64,000 nt of DNA from Diadema setosum. Its lineage: Eukaryota > Echinodermata > Echinoidea > Diadematoida > Diadematidae. The notes beneath the pieces are model-generated. The model saw nothing but the letters and a program-made list of their open reading frames with translations. It was not told where the DNA came from and did not search any database. The position numbers and the translations under genes are program-made. Each line of letters begins with the position of its first letter. The first letter of the stretch is position 1. Location of the stretch: positions 24,399,472 through 24,463,471 of the forward strand of contig NC_092696.1 in assembly GCF_964275005.1 (NCBI RefSeq), read 5' to 3'. Shown one piece after another: positions 1-11,984 of this stretch.

Positions 1-660
1 ATGAGTTAGTACATTGATGACTGTAGTTTCAAGTTTGTTCATGGCAGAATCAGGGGTGCCCCCCTTGGGTCCCAGGGGAGGGGGGTGGGAGGGGTCCTAA
101 TGGGGCCTAAATTGTACATTTTCATCTTCTTCTTGAGAACCCCATGACCCATTTTCACCAAACTTTGCAGGTAGCATCCCTAGGGGGTTAGGATCTCAAT
201 TTGTTAAAATGGGCACCATGCCCCACCCAGGGGGCCCCCAGGGGGGCCCAAACCCCCCAAAATGAAGGAATCTTCAAAAATCTTCTCTAGAATCAGAAGT
301 TATAGAGCTAAGATAATACTATGAGTGAGTACATTAATGACTGTAGTTTCAAGTTTGTTCATAGCAGGTCCAGGGGTGCCCCTCTTGGGGGGGGGGGGGG
401 GGGTTGGGAAGGTCCAAATGGGGGCCTGAATTGTACATTTTCATCTTCTTCCTGAAAATCTCATGATGGATTTTCGTCAAACTTGGCAGGTAGCATCCCT
501 AGGGGGTCAGGATCTCAATTTATCAAAATGGGCACCATGCCCCACCCAGAGGGTCCCAGGGGGCCCTAATCCCCCCAAATTAAGGAATCTTAAAAAATTT
601 GGGCCCTTATTGTACATTTTCACCTTCTACTTGAGAATGCCTGGTCAAATTTTAGTAGTG
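1..660. repeat. Two tandem units of about 320 bp
   Basis: The block starting at 1 is repeated from about 321. Both copies share the stretch around 'gactgtagtttcaagtttg', a G-rich tract, and a later stretch around 'ggtagcatccctaggggg'. The copies have drifted but align throughout. The array probably continues off the left edge. It lies in or before a GNPTAB intron. No coding sense was recognised. Confidence 0.8.
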
Positions 661-1611
661 CTGTGAATTGTTCAGATTAGTGACTGCGTGAAAGGTGAAC
701 ATGCGATACTCAGGTGAGCGCTAGACCCGTGGGTCTCTTGTTGAACAATGCAACTGAATTTAGCCATTAGCAACACTATGAACTATCATGCAAATTGTTC
801 CAATGAGGAAGTACAGTTGCTGTTCTAATGTAGACCCATGTAGTGATGAGATTATTGTTTTCATGTAATGATATGTCTTTCCCCCTTAATACCTCTCCTA
901 CCTCTGACTGTCTCAGGCTAATTTCAATCAGTATTAGCCAAGGCCAATGCTCTTCAACTTTTCTTTTGTTCAGCAAACTGCTGTACATTCTAAGAGCCCC
1001 ATGTGACTCCAGGCAATTCTGCCCCTTGGCAGTCTTTGTGACATCAATAGGCCTTCCTCCATATCTCATACATATTTACTGTTTTTCTGAGCAAGACTAT
1101 TCTATTACACAAACCCATTAAAAAAAATGATGTGAGCCATGGCATATTAACCCTTTGCAAGATTTATAGGGGAACACACAACAAAAAGAGGGAGTGAAGT
1201 GCACAGAACACAGCATTTCAGTGTCCGAATGAGTTACAGTGTGTGTGCTGAGTATGCCAAGAGATTAGCCAACTGATGGGGAAACTACACCTTTGATAAA
1301 GCAAACAGTCATTGTTACCACAAAGCCTGATTTTCTAAGCATCACTCCACCTGGTTGAGCTGTATTAGACTTACTGAACCACATGTTCTTGGACCTAAAA
1401 ACTGCCTGGCATTCCACTTACTAAAAACAGCAACTTTGCATTTCAGGGTATACTGGTGTATGAGTTGTCCTCTAGTATGTGATATTAAGGCCACATTGTC
1501 TTTTTGTCCACATGATACTCTGTGCAATGAAGTGCTGCATCCTGTAAGTTTAGAAATAGGGTAATGAGGGGACTTAAAGGGACTGAATGACAATATGTGT
1601 TTTATGCTCAG
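661..1611. other. Intronic sequence, nothing recognised
   Basis: This stretch precedes the first visible GNPTAB exon. Medium-length open frames occur on both strands but none resembles a family I know. I looked for the GNPTAB exon that should come before 1612 and did not see it, so it probably lies left of the window. Confidence 0.5.
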
Positions 1612-1697
1612 CCTCAAGTCACCAAGGATCTCCTGATGCATTGCCCACCACTGATTGACAAGATGCAGGGAAGTGTCAAAGGTCAAACCATGTACAA
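1612..1697 (+). CDS. GNPTAB: GNPTAB exon (first in window)
   Basis: The acceptor is 'tgctcag' before 1612 and the donor is 'gtaagt' at 1698. It reads [20 protein letters not shown] and onward to TMY, plus two bases of a split Lys codon. Human GNPTAB has a similar stretch (VTK, NC, DKI) just before the conserved 'EEIAFKM' block. Identity is lower than in the later exons, so this exon rests on position, phase and the partial match. Confidence 0.8.
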
Positions 1698-4600
1698 GTA
1701 AGTGTCAAAGGTCATATCATATACACTCAGCAAAAAAAGAAAGTAAACACTTTTTCCAGTTAATATTTTTCATAGAAGATTTTGATAAAAATCAAGGTGT
1801 CATATACCATATCAAAGATTATTTCATTGGCTATCAGCCTGGTAGGTTTATACAAATGGAAATTTTATGCACGAGTGAACACATTTGTTTTTGTCCTCCA
1901 GGGCACAAAAGTACAAATTGCAGAATTGGACATATTGAAATTCATTTGCAAATGCCCTCCAAGATAGCAAATGATAACAAAAGAATAATTTGACACAATG
2001 AGAGACATGAATGAAACAGCAGAAATAAGTTTCCGTTCCCTTGTTTCCCTATATATTCAAAACAGACACATAGTGGGAAACTGAAGGTGGAACATACACT
2101 TTTTGTAAGCATTTTCCATCAATTCAAACTTTAAATGACATAGGGAGTAAACTGTAAAGGTGATAAAATCGACAGAATTTCTTCATTTTACCCTTTAAGT
2201 AAGTAATTCAAGAATGCACGAGACAAATTCAGGAACCAAATATCATTTAAAATTTTCTTAATTTGGAATAACGTTTCAAATTTAACTTTCTTTGTTATTA
2301 TAATTTTCCTCCTATGTCTTTTGACTGCGGATTTGACGGAAGATTATTAATTTTCCTCCATTATTTTTTTCTTGCCTTTCTTTATCATTGGAGGGTTACA
2401 GAGACATTACTGAGATCATAAGTTGATTTCTGCAAATTAATTTACATTTCTATTGTGTTGAATTTGTCTTTTGTTTTCATTATTATATGGAAGAGCAAAT
2501 ACGCTTGAATAATAACTTGTCCATTAGCAATTTTTATGCCTCCGCCACGAAGTGGTGCCGGAGGCATTATGTTTTCGGGTTGTCCGTCCGTCCGTCCGTC
2601 CGTCCGTCCGTCCTTCCGTCCGTCCGTAATGAATTTTGTGGACAGCGTAACTAAAAAAACCTTTTGAGGTATCCTAATGGAACTTGGCATGTATGTGTAT
2701 TGGGGGTGAAGTTGTGCCTATCAACTTTTGGGTGCACATGCTCAAGGTCAAAGGGCAAAAGGTCAAGGTCAAATGCTCAAAATTTCACTATTTCCCCCAT
2801 ATCTATGCAATGCCTGAAAATATTTTCTTGAAACTTAATGTATACATGTATTACCCCATTAAGACTCTCTGGTGAAAGTCTGGGGTCATGAGATCAAAAG
2901 TCAAAAAGTCAAGAAAAATTTAAAATTTCACTTTTTTCTCCATATCTTGGCAATGGTTTAAGGTATCTTCATGGAACATAGTGTGTATGCATGTACTGAC
3001 TGGTAGTCAGGGGTCAAAGGTCAAGAGCAACACTTCAAAATTTTACTATTTCCCTCATATTTATGCAATGCCTGCAGGATTATTATTTTTTTAACTTGGT
3101 GTATGCATGTATAACCCAATAGAGATTCTGTGGGAAGTTGTTTTTTTTTTTTTGCCTCAAAAGTTAAAAGGTCAAAGATCAAGTGAAAGTGCTGAACTTT
3201 ACTTCTTCCTCCATATCTCGGAAGTGGCTCAAGTTATCTTGAAACTTAGTACATACTTATGCATGCTCTGCCTGACAGTGATTCTCCTATAAATTTTAGA
3301 GTCAAAGGTCAAGGGTCAAAGGCCAGATGAAAATGGTAGCAATTTACTATTCAGTACAGAAATTACACTTTTTCTCCGTGCCTTGGAAAATTACTCAATG
3401 CATAAACTTTTGAAGGGTCAAAGTCAAGTAAAAGTTCTAAAATCACCAAATACATGCTCTCCCATTCATCCAATTAAACCTAGGTCAAGGAAGGTGAACA
3501 TTCAACACATTTGTGACCATCATGTCATTTTAATATTTTGCCAATTTTGTGAAAATGTAATCACACATTGTCCACATGTACTATAGACCTGTTACGAGAA
3601 TCATGCATTATGGTGGAGGCATACCAGTCGCCATAGCGACATTTCTAGTTACTATTGTGCCTTGGAAGAGAAAAATGAATGTATTCACTCATGCGTAAAG
3701 TCAACATTTTCATTGACCTACTCGGTGGATAGCTAATTAAATTACCTTTAACATGGTATATAAAACACCATTTTTAGCCAGATAGTCTATGAGAAAGATA
3801 AACTTGAAAAAGTGTTTACTTTTTTTTTTTTTGCTGAATGTATATTTGTTTGCACTCAAAGTGCTGTGTAACGGTGCACCAAGAAAAATTGATTAAAAAA
3901 GTTTCAAATTTAAACACTACTTGATTTTACAAGTGCAGAATGTTACAAAAATGATATTTAAGTGTTTTTAAGATAAATTTTGGTCTAACTGCCTCTTTCA
4001 GGTTTACTGTCTTATAAACTCGATCCTTTTATCGTATCTCAAGCAGAGAAAAAGTGCATGTCTCTACATTGCATCTTTTTTAATCAAGTGCTTCTCCGCT
4101 GTAATCTTGCTTTGCCTCCTTTCAGATATGAGTTAATGGGCGAGGATGAAATTGCCTTCAAGATGATTCAGACTAATGTTTCCAAGGTCATAGGTCAACT
4201 GGACGACATACGCAAACATCCGAAGTAAGTCAGCTCATAGTGACATGTTTGCCATTCAACATTTGACAGTATGTATTGGAATGACTTACGGATACAGTAT
4301 CTGCAAGTGTTAGATTACAGTCTTTAAATCGTATATTGTGAGTCGTTGACTGTGGAAAGTCTGCTTATTATGATGTGCTAGAAAACACAGCAAAACCAAA
4401 ATATCAAATGCCGATAGTTTTCATGTTACCAAGCATGCCAGACAATTTATTGAGCTCATTGTTTACAAGTGGTTCGCTTACACTATGTAGAGTTTGATAC
4501 AGGAAATTGTGGTAGTGTGCAGGAATATACAACGATAATGATCTTATATATGTAAAAGTACTCAGCTACTGGAAAATGAGTCTGAACTCAAGTATCACCT

Positions 4601-7600
4601 GTTGATACAATGTTGGACATACTGACAAATCCTGGACCCACAATGACATGTGTTATTGATTGTTTTGACATGGAAACTGTGGAAATTTCAGGGAAATCTT
4701 TATTGCTGTTCTCAGAGAAAGTGTTCATGGAAAAAGAAATGTCATCATGTTTGTCATTTCTGTTGATGGCTAAATGAAATCCTTTGAAATATTGATTTGG
4801 GAATTATTGTTGTCATCAATTGTTGATAGAATTATCCACATTTTCTACTTGCCTGTCGATTTCCTTACACCTAGTTCATATTGATCATACCATGTGAGCA
4901 AGAGTTATAAAAATTGTATAGCAGTGACTTGGATGCACTGGGAGGGGTTGATAAATGGGGGAGAAGTTAGTATGATGACTGTGGCCTCCCATGGCGTTCT
5001 ACTACTGTAGTGCATGTAAAGAATGCTAGAAATAAAACCCCACCAAAACACAAAAGCTTGATAACTATGACCACATCTCAAAGATTTGTAGCAGATCAGA
5101 TAGACTTGCCTTTACATTATTATCACAGTATCTGAAATTATAGCATGCATCTATAAATTAAGGATCAAGACCTATTCATTTTGTCATTACATGAAAGAAA
5201 TCAAAATATATGTATATTCAGATTGTATGTGTGTTCGTAGAAAACAGTTTATGACCCTAACAGCAGGAATGATAATGGACAAAACACAATTTGGAATGTG
5301 CAGTTTTGAAATGTAATCATAAAATTGAACCTCAATCGGGAAAAACCTTTCCTTAAATCAAATTAAATTGGAAGGAATCTGTAAGCGAAATGATGTCTGT
5401 CAAGCAAAGAGTTGTTTCTTGAAATGAAAATGTAAAAAAAAAAAAAAATTGTTGACAAAATTGGATCCCTATATAGGACTGAGAGGCACTCAGTAAAGTG
5501 AATCTTGACTAAACTTTTTCATGTTTATTTTGTTTTAAACTTTCTTTTCTTGCAGGAAATTTGTCTGTTTGAATGACAACATTGATCACACAAGTAAAGA
5601 TGCTTACATGGTCAAGGCAGTACTTCAAGACTTCTACGAGTCTCTCTTCCCAATACCCTCTCAATTTGAGCTTCCACGCGAGTACAGAAATCGCTTCCTT
5701 CATATTGATGAGTTACGAGAATGGTAAGTACTTTGTAAAACACAAATTGCTTCTTGGTTGTTCATGTAATGGTAACCCAGTATCCTTTCACTACCGATGA
5801 GCACTAACCACTGTTGGATGGGATATGGGGTGGGGGGTGGGGGAAGGGCAATACATGAGTTCCTGCATGCACTCAAATATGTGCTCATGTATCCTTAAAA
5901 CCAAGAACAAAATAAAAAGAAGAGGAAAAGCAGTTAAAGCAGAATAATTTTGAGAACCTATGTGAAATGGAATGTAGTCCTCTGTTAGTCACCAATAGTG
6001 GGATTATTTACTCTTGCCCTGAGGGTTGTGGCATATCTTTTATAATAATACTAATAATGCATGCTGAAGAAAATTGTCTTCATCACACATACATACAAAT
6101 GTAGGTCATTATTCTAATAGATTAGCATTAAGTGCAGAGGGATGCCTTTGTGGCATTACAAACCATTCACCATGTATAAACAGTGATGATGGACTTCTTT
6201 CTTGAAGACAGGGTAGGCCAGTGGCGAATTTTCTCTATTTTGCTGGACAGAAATTAAATGTTGAAACACATGTATTTTTGGTCTTCACATGCAATCAGTA
6301 AACTCCAGCTGCTACGTGGAAATAGTTTTAATGTTAACGTGTTTTATTCTCATAATGGAGGAGGTTTTGAGGCACTCGTGAGAGTGAAGAGACTTGACAT
6401 TTTTGCAGGCTGGAAGGCTTACAGAAGACTCTCTCTTTCTATCCTTGCAGGAGGAGATATCGAGACTGGTTAAGATTCTGGACCCACCTGTCATTAGGAG
6501 CTCTTATCACTTTTAGCATCATCTCCTTCTGTTCAAGTCATGTAAGTATACATGTCAGTGATACCTCAGAAAGAATTTACTCATTTTATCTCTTTTTTAT
6601 ACATAGAAATAAACATAAATGCAAGAAATACTTGTCAAATGATTAAAAAAAAAAATCAGTACTTAATGAGACAAACTGCATATATATCAAAGTGAAAGGT
6701 GTCCATCTCATGTCTTGGTACATCTTTAAGTTGTTGATGATATGTGACTGTGCATCACAAAACTAACAAAAAGTCACACACCTTGATTTTACGTAAAGAC
6801 TCAGAATAGGCAGAATGGGTCGACCTAATCAAAGTTTTCCATATTTTCTGAAAGAGCCTTGGGATCATAAAATGAATGGGAAATTGTGTTTCTAGCAGTT
6901 TTTCTAGCACACTTCTTTTTTGTAGAGTAGTGTGATTAGGTATGTCTTAAAGGCCTCTTCATTTCTTAAGAACCTTTTACACAATTGACCATCAACTCTA
7001 ATTTCTTTTGAAAGGATAATGCTACTGCTTTGAAAGTTAGTGTTAGTCATGTATAGAATGTGTTAATAAGGCATGCTTGCTTTCAGCTTAATCTGATAAT
7101 CTCTTCCTTATTGTTGCTATGGGGTTTTACATCCTGATTTTTTTTTTTTTTGTCCCATTCCTTGGCAAGAGCACGGTTTGGTAGAAATTAAGTGCCTAAA
7201 TAGACCCTATACTTCAGAGCTTCTTTTCTTAGTATACACTTGTCCAAAGTGTGTGCTTTCTGTCCAATATTTAGATAGCTTAGGAGAGTCAATTTGAATT
7301 AAGTTATACATCATTCTAAAGTTTAGAGTCTGCTCTATTAGCATTTGCCCTAAACTGAAAATTAATATCTGGTGACTTTTTGTTGGTTTTGTGATGCAGG
7401 GTCACATATGTTTTTTTAGTTTTGAGTTTTGAGTACTTGATGACAAGCTAAAGCCAGGATTCCTTTTGGATGAATGTCTCTCATTATCCCTTCAAAATCA
7501 GCTTAAAATTTTCAAGTTCAATAAAAAGAAAAAAAAAAGTCTTTCAATGTGATACCTGGAAGGTGCCCTAAACATCTGAATGGTACTTGAGGAGAATCAA

Positions 7601-7947
7601 GATATGCTTGACTGTGTATCTTACTGTTAGGCCTGTGCTTTGTTGTAGGTCAAAGTTATTGTTTCTTCCTCCACATGTAACAGACAAATTTGATTAAAAT
7701 ATCGAAGCTTACAAAGTAGCTGGTACCTGGTATGGTCACATACGAGTTCATACCTACTGTGTTGGAATTTCAAGCTACACCAGTTTAGACAGAACTGATG
7801 CTTGGATTTTGTGGCATGAGTGATCTATTACTTTATATGTTTATGCCCTTGTGTATCTCTCCCCAGTTATTAGCGCTAAAACGGCGTTGCTTTGGCAGAC
7901 GGCGATGGAGAGGAAGTGGTGTGGCAGAAACGGTACAGCATGTATAA
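1612..7947 (+). CDS. GNPTAB: N-acetylglucosamine-1-phosphotransferase alpha/beta subunit, C-terminal part (five exons)
   Basis: The coding pieces are 1612-1697, 4126-4224, 5556-5723, 6451-6541 and 7867-7947. They total 525 nt, giving 174 residues plus a TAA stop, with all junction phases consistent and GT-AG borders. The protein follows the end of vertebrate GNPTAB closely: 'GEDEIAFKM', '[20 protein letters not shown]', '[19 protein letters not shown]', then a Trp-led transmembrane segment and a basic cytosolic tail. In the family, the Golgi enzyme adds GlcNAc-1-phosphate to mannose on lysosomal hydrolases, the first step of the mannose-6-phosphate tag. The precursor is cleaved by the site-1 protease, and this piece belongs to the beta subunit. 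The human tail carries a dibasic ER-exit signal, and an Arg-rich stretch (GRRRWRG) sits at the equivalent place here. The 5' exons are outside the window. The gene converges on the ZNF143 gene. Confidence 0.95.
1724..3840. mobile_element. Mariner-type element with long diverged inverted repeats and a nested insert
   Basis: The left end starts 'cactcagcaaaaaaag' after TA and the right end finishes 'ttttgctgaatg' before TA. Similarity between the arms continues inward for roughly 130-150 bp (left 1724-1870, right 3690-3840) through 'agtaaacactttttc' and 'catataccat'-like blocks. A TA duplication and this terminus suit the Tc1/mariner group. No transposase is present. A Helitron-like element occupies the middle. 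The whole lies in a GNPTAB intron, just 26 bp after the donor of exon 1612-1697. Confidence 0.75.
2531..3648 (+). mobile_element. Helitron-like non-autonomous element with core repeats
   Basis: The element starts near 2531 with a 'tgcctccg...cggaggca' hairpin and a (CCGT)n tract at about 2581-2630. It holds four degenerate units of about 110-155 bp, each with 'ggtcaaaggtcaag'-like and 'catatctatgcaatg'-like parts, and ends with the hairpin 'gtcgccatagcgac', four bases, then CTAG followed by TT. A hairpin just before CTRR at an A/T target is the Helitron 3' signature. The 5' limit is not certain. A relative lies inverted at 37831-38572. Confidence 0.6.
4126..4224 (+). CDS. GNPTAB: GNPTAB exon
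   Basis: The acceptor is 'tttgcctcctttcag' and the donor 'gtaagt' starts at 4225. It reads [17 protein letters not shown], then [16 protein letters not shown]. This is the most conserved block before 'KFVCLND' in GNPTAB. It begins with the last base of a split Lys codon and ends with two bases of the next split Lys codon. Confidence 0.97.
5556..5723 (+). CDS. GNPTAB: GNPTAB exon
   Basis: The acceptor is 'tttcttgcag' and the donor is 'gtaagta' at 5724. It encodes [20 protein letters not shown], then [20 protein letters not shown] and [16 protein letters not shown]. It nearly matches the human protein position by position. Length is 168 nt, and the last Trp codon is split with the next exon. 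Confidence 0.98.
6451..6541 (+). CDS. GNPTAB: GNPTAB exon with C-terminal membrane segment
   Basis: The acceptor is 'tatccttgcag' and the donor is 'gtaagt' at 6542. It encodes [12 protein letters not shown] followed by the hydrophobic run [17 protein letters not shown], the C-terminal transmembrane helix of the precursor. The human equivalent begins RAYRDKLKFWTH. Confidence 0.97.
7867..7947 (+). CDS. GNPTAB: GNPTAB last coding exon, cytosolic tail and stop
   Basis: The acceptor is 'ctccccag'. It reads [20 protein letters not shown], then ETVQHV and TAA. The human tail begins LIALKRKIFPRRR, so the junction and the basic cluster are conserved, while the last ten residues are not. Confidence 0.95.
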   Translation, partial: LLALKRRCFGRRRWRGSGVAETVQHV

Positions 7948-8444
7948 CCTCACCCAAGCCCTGAAGTATTCTGTGAGGAGACTGTGTGTGCTTACTGTCT
8001 CATAGCAATCAAGGGTGTTATACCATTACTACACTGCTCTTTCTGAGTGATCAATATTTGGAGAAAATTCTTTCTCTTTTCCCCTCTTCCTCCTCCCCAC
8101 CCCCTTTAAAAATATGGTCATTTGTTTTGGAGAAATTACAAATTCCACCTGACCACATTAAATGATTGTGCCTTTCAAATAGAATTTTTGAGGGAACATT
8201 GTTAATCCTAAACAAGGTTGTATGACAGCAATATTCTCGATTATATACTAGGCAAATACCATCCATAGTAAAAAACAAAATGTGGTTTTAAAACAGAAAT
8301 GAGATAACATGCTAAATAGCGTGAAGATTTCTGATCAAAAAATGTCAGCTAGAGCCTGACTCATCATCAAAATACAGTTGTATCACATATTTGAGTTTGA
8401 CTCTTGTATGTGGTTCAGTAATATCCATTTGTTGTATTTATATA

Positions 8445-8651
8445 CTGTAAAACGAGAAATGTTCGCGTGCATTTTAATTTCGCGAATTTCGCGAGCGCGA
8501 AGATTCGCGAAATTAAAATGCACGCGAAAGTTCTTTTCTACACTATATGCATTGAATACCAGTTCCAGTTCGCGAAAATTTCATGCCGCTAAAAAGGCCG
8601 TCGGCTACAATACGCGAAAAATTCATGCCGCGAATATATCATGTTTTACAG
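8445..8651. mobile_element. MITE with CTGTAAAAC ends and TA duplication
   Basis: The ends are CTGTAAAAC and GTTTTACAG, each flanked by TA (8443-8444 and 8652-8653). The inside is rich in TTCGCG/CGCGAA and folds on itself around 8465-8530. The composition resembles the pair at 35352-35575 and 39450-39673, but the ends differ after the first bases. Confidence 0.75.
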
Positions 8652-8792
8652 TATGTGGAGCTGAGTAATTAAATACCCTTGATTACAAATACCTGTGGCA
8701 CATCAAAGTCCGTTTGTGTGTGTTTCAGCACAGCTGCATGATTTGCCTTTCTTCTTTCTTCACATTTATTTGTTTCCATGACTTTATCATTT

Positions 8793-8881
8793 CGTCTGTT
8801 GAGAATGAGAAGGGCGTTAAGTTGTCTTGAACACCATGGGTTTTGTGACAACTTAAACGCCCTTATCATTCTCAGCCGACG
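8793..8881. repeat. Short inverted repeat (hairpin of about 40-bp arms)
   Basis: The left arm 'gagaatgagaagggcgttaa' and the following 'gttgtc' pair with 'gacaacttaaacgccc' and 'atcattctca' on the right. The ends cgtctgtt and agccgacg also nearly pair. It is probably a small fold-back element. No clear target duplication was seen. Confidence 0.6.
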
Positions 8882-9355
8882 ATTTGTGATTGCATTGATT
8901 TCATATTCATTTGCCACTTTTGAATTGATTTTGTCATGGCACTTTTTATGTTAAAACACTTTTTACGTGTTATTTAGTCATGATTCATGTCATCATGTAA
9001 AGAGTAGAAGACCATTAATACTATGATGATGCGATTGATTTTAAACATTGTTGCTTCTAAGCTGACAGTGCTGTTGCACATGTGCATGTGAAAAGCAAAT
9101 AGAGAAATACTGCTCATCAAGACAATGTTAATGGTGCATGGAACAAGTTTGTTTGTCTGTGCATTAGTGTTTGCTATACCATCAAGCTGACTGTACAACA
9201 CAATGAAGTATGTCTGATGTGTGTAGAGCAACATAAAGAGAATTCATATTTATAGAGTATATACTGGTGGTGAAATTTCAATTGCCAAATAAATGAAAGA
9301 GTGTTCTAAAGATCACAGTGGTATGATAATGTGTATGCATGTAGAGGGGCATGTA

Positions 9356-9598
9356 GGATGCGCTGTGGCATAGTGGATAAGACTCCCGACTTCCGATCGG
9401 AGGACCCGAGTTTGAGTCCTGCCCAGTGCTTACGTCCTTGGACAAGATGTTTTTACCCACCATGTCCCTATCGACCCAGGTGTATAAATGGGTACCTGGC
9501 AACGCTGGGGTAATAATAGTGGCAGGGCCCTCTGGTAGAGCAGTGGCAACACTGAAGAGGCTTCCCTGGATAAATAAGACGTTATTATTATTATTATA
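9356..9598 (+). mobile_element. tRNA-derived SINE
   Basis: The head 'gctgtggcatagtggataag' resembles a tRNA D-arm and A box, and 'gagtttgagtcctg' is a degraded B box. A body with 'gacccaggtgtataaatggg' follows, a module shared by many invertebrate SINEs (MetaSINE-like, inferred). The tail is (TTA)n at 9580-9598. A piece of the same body is found at 16886-16931. Confidence 0.8.
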
Positions 9599-11275
9599 GT
9601 AATATTATTTGATGATTGGCGGATGCTAACACAGTCACCAAGTGGGCATTGGTCTGTTGCTGATGAAACTTACTGATAGCCGATTGCTGACCTCAGAATA
9701 CCTTTGGGGCAATCTTCAAATGTAGCCTACTTGTCTGTGGTAGCCTGCTATCACAATCTTCAAACTTGTTTGATGAGGGTAGCTGATATCAGAATTGTGG
9801 ATACTGGGTGTTGTGGTAGTAAAAAAATGGAAAAAAAGTTCAGGCATTATCCTTTTTTTTCCTCAGAATTCCTAAGGCTTCATATGGCCATTGCTTCAGA
9901 AGGTCTAGTTAACCAGGTGAATTTAACATTTTGATACGTTACTGAGTTTACATACCGACTTCTTCTTAGTTGTTTTCCAAGAGCTTCATGAGAGCTTGTG
10001 AGAATTGCCACCATCTCTAGGAGAGGCAGCCTAGAGTTGTAGTTGCCATGACAACTGCTAGACATGACTTTATTAACTCTACTTGCTCTTGATTTCCCTT
10101 GCTGTTACAGATTGTCAACATGTAGAAGCAGTCCAAGACTGACACAGGGTCTCTACAGATTGTGTGTGTTTTCATCCATTGGCAATGACGTCAACTGCCC
10201 ACTCCCTATGATAGGCCAGTGCTCTGTATTCACCTTGTCTGTAGCATGCACCTTAGAGAGGATTTTTTTCTCGTTATGTGCAAACCTTAACAGTAATAGC
10301 TGCAAAAATGTGCTATTTCTTCATGATGTTTGGAAGCGCTGCACAAACAATGTTATTCCTGTCACACTCAGCAATGTGTAGAAAAGACCTGGCACCAACC
10401 AAGGATGAATCAGCATAGTGGAATTCTTATTCCTGCAGTCTTTAGAAATATGCAATTTACTCCTAGCAGAGGCAAGGATGAGCCAAGAAATGTTGTAGGA
10501 GAGGAAGGCTACATGTATTCCTTGTACCTTGAATAGAATGCCTTCAAATAAACAGAAAAATAGACCACGTGCAGGTAGGTTTTGTCCTAGTATAGAAGGT
10601 AAGTGTGGGAAGTAGACCTTGTTTGCACAGTAGGGTCTAAGACACAGCATTTATTTTTTGTAAGCTCTGCCCTCCAAGTTGATTGCTCTCTTTCATTTTT
10701 GTTTTGTTTCTGTAGATATCATGCTTTTAATTCTGAACAAGACTTGTATGGAATTTTTTAGAAGAAAACATCCAGTACCTTGAAACTTGTGTGGACGTAT
10801 GAGCAAGGATTAGAGAAACTGTTGTATATGTCAGTAGGGGAATCTTGTTATGACGAGGTTGTCTTGATAGCCATACTTTCCTCACCATCAGGAAATCCTT
10901 GTTTACATGTATCTGTGCAGTAACAAAATAAAAAGGGGGCAATGTGGAAACCTTTCATGCACCCTTATGTTATAAGATAAGACTGTTGATTACAGTGATT
11001 CAAGATAGGAAGCATTATGCTAACATATGGTACAATTACTATAATCCCGAGAAGACTTACAGTACCTTAATCTATGCCTGTAGTTTTCATGAAACATTAT
11101 ATCGTGTTATGCAAACTCAGCTGTGCTAGCAAGGCTCCTTACCACTGTCTACATATTCTCTGACCATGCCTTCTCACCACAGCATTATGATCATGGGTAT
11201 GGCTTCATACGTCATTCATTAGTGCCCCTCGGGCACCATTGCCAAACTTGTGGGCATTGAAATTAGGAACTCCTG
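9599..11275. other. Intergenic or UTR sequence, no gene seen
   Basis: AT-rich sequence with overlapping short open frames on both strands and no recognised domain, RNA or repeat family. It may belong to a long GNPTAB 3' UTR. Confidence 0.4.
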
Positions 11276-11420
11276 GGGCCCGTTTCATAAAACTTGTCAT
11301 CAGTGACAAGTCGTCAAGATGTGACAAGCTACTGAAATCCTTGCATCTGATTGGCTGAGAGCAAATTTGTCATAGAAATGTGGCAGTTGTCACTGATGAC
11401 AAGTTTTGTGAAACGGGCCC
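11276..11420. mobile_element. 145-bp MITE with GGGCCCGTTTCA ends
   Basis: The ends GGGCCCGTTTCATAAAACTT and AAGTTTTGTGAAACGGGCCC are near-perfect inverted repeats, and the arms continue through 'gtcatcagtgacaag'. CTG flanks both sides (11273-11275, 11421-11423) as a 3-bp duplication, which suits the PIF/Harbinger relatives. No open frame. Confidence 0.85.
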
Positions 11421-11984
11421 CTGGACTGCTCATATCTCATTCATAATGTATCTATCCAATCATTGATTGAATCAAGCAATGAAAGACAAGAGTGTTTCAT
11501 ACCAGTGGAAACACATAGGTACACGTCATACAGGCATTAATGGACATAAACCCATTTTCTACAGGAACATGTGCTTTTCTTGTGGGTACATTCACACATT
11601 TATTTGGGAATACAAGTCCTATTAATAACCTGTTAAGGACGAGTCCTGAGTAAACTTGGGCAGGTGTCTATGGAAAATGCGTGTTGTAGCAAAATCAGTC
11701 CGTCCTCAACGGGGTAAGAGGTCAGAAATCTGTTGGTCCTTAGCCGGCTCTGACATGGTCCCACTTTTCCGAGTTAGTTAGTTGCTCTTTTACCTTCACA
11801 TTCAGACTCTTGCTGTTTTTGTTCTGGTCCTCAGAATTACTTGTAATGAGAGAGTTTACATTGCCTTAGGTTTACACAGGCATGGTCCCCCTCCCCTCCC
11901 CCCCCCATAAATTGTACAAGCAGATTCTTGCTGAGTTCAACCTTGTTATAACAGGATTCCCTCTGAACATCAATGCGTTTTTTA

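Larger units (their letters stand above)
7948..9293 (+). other. GNPTAB: Probable GNPTAB 3' UTR
   Basis: No further coding similarity follows the TAA. The first AATAAA on the plus strand is at 9288-9293, which would give a 3' UTR of about 1.35 kb that includes a MITE (8445-8651). Longer forms are possible: another AATAAA lies at 16073-16078. The choice cannot be made without transcripts. Confidence 0.35.

Noticed and set aside
776-1686. Overlapping minus-strand frames of 97 and 114 codons
   Set aside because: No domain recognised, and the second overlaps a GNPTAB exon antisense.
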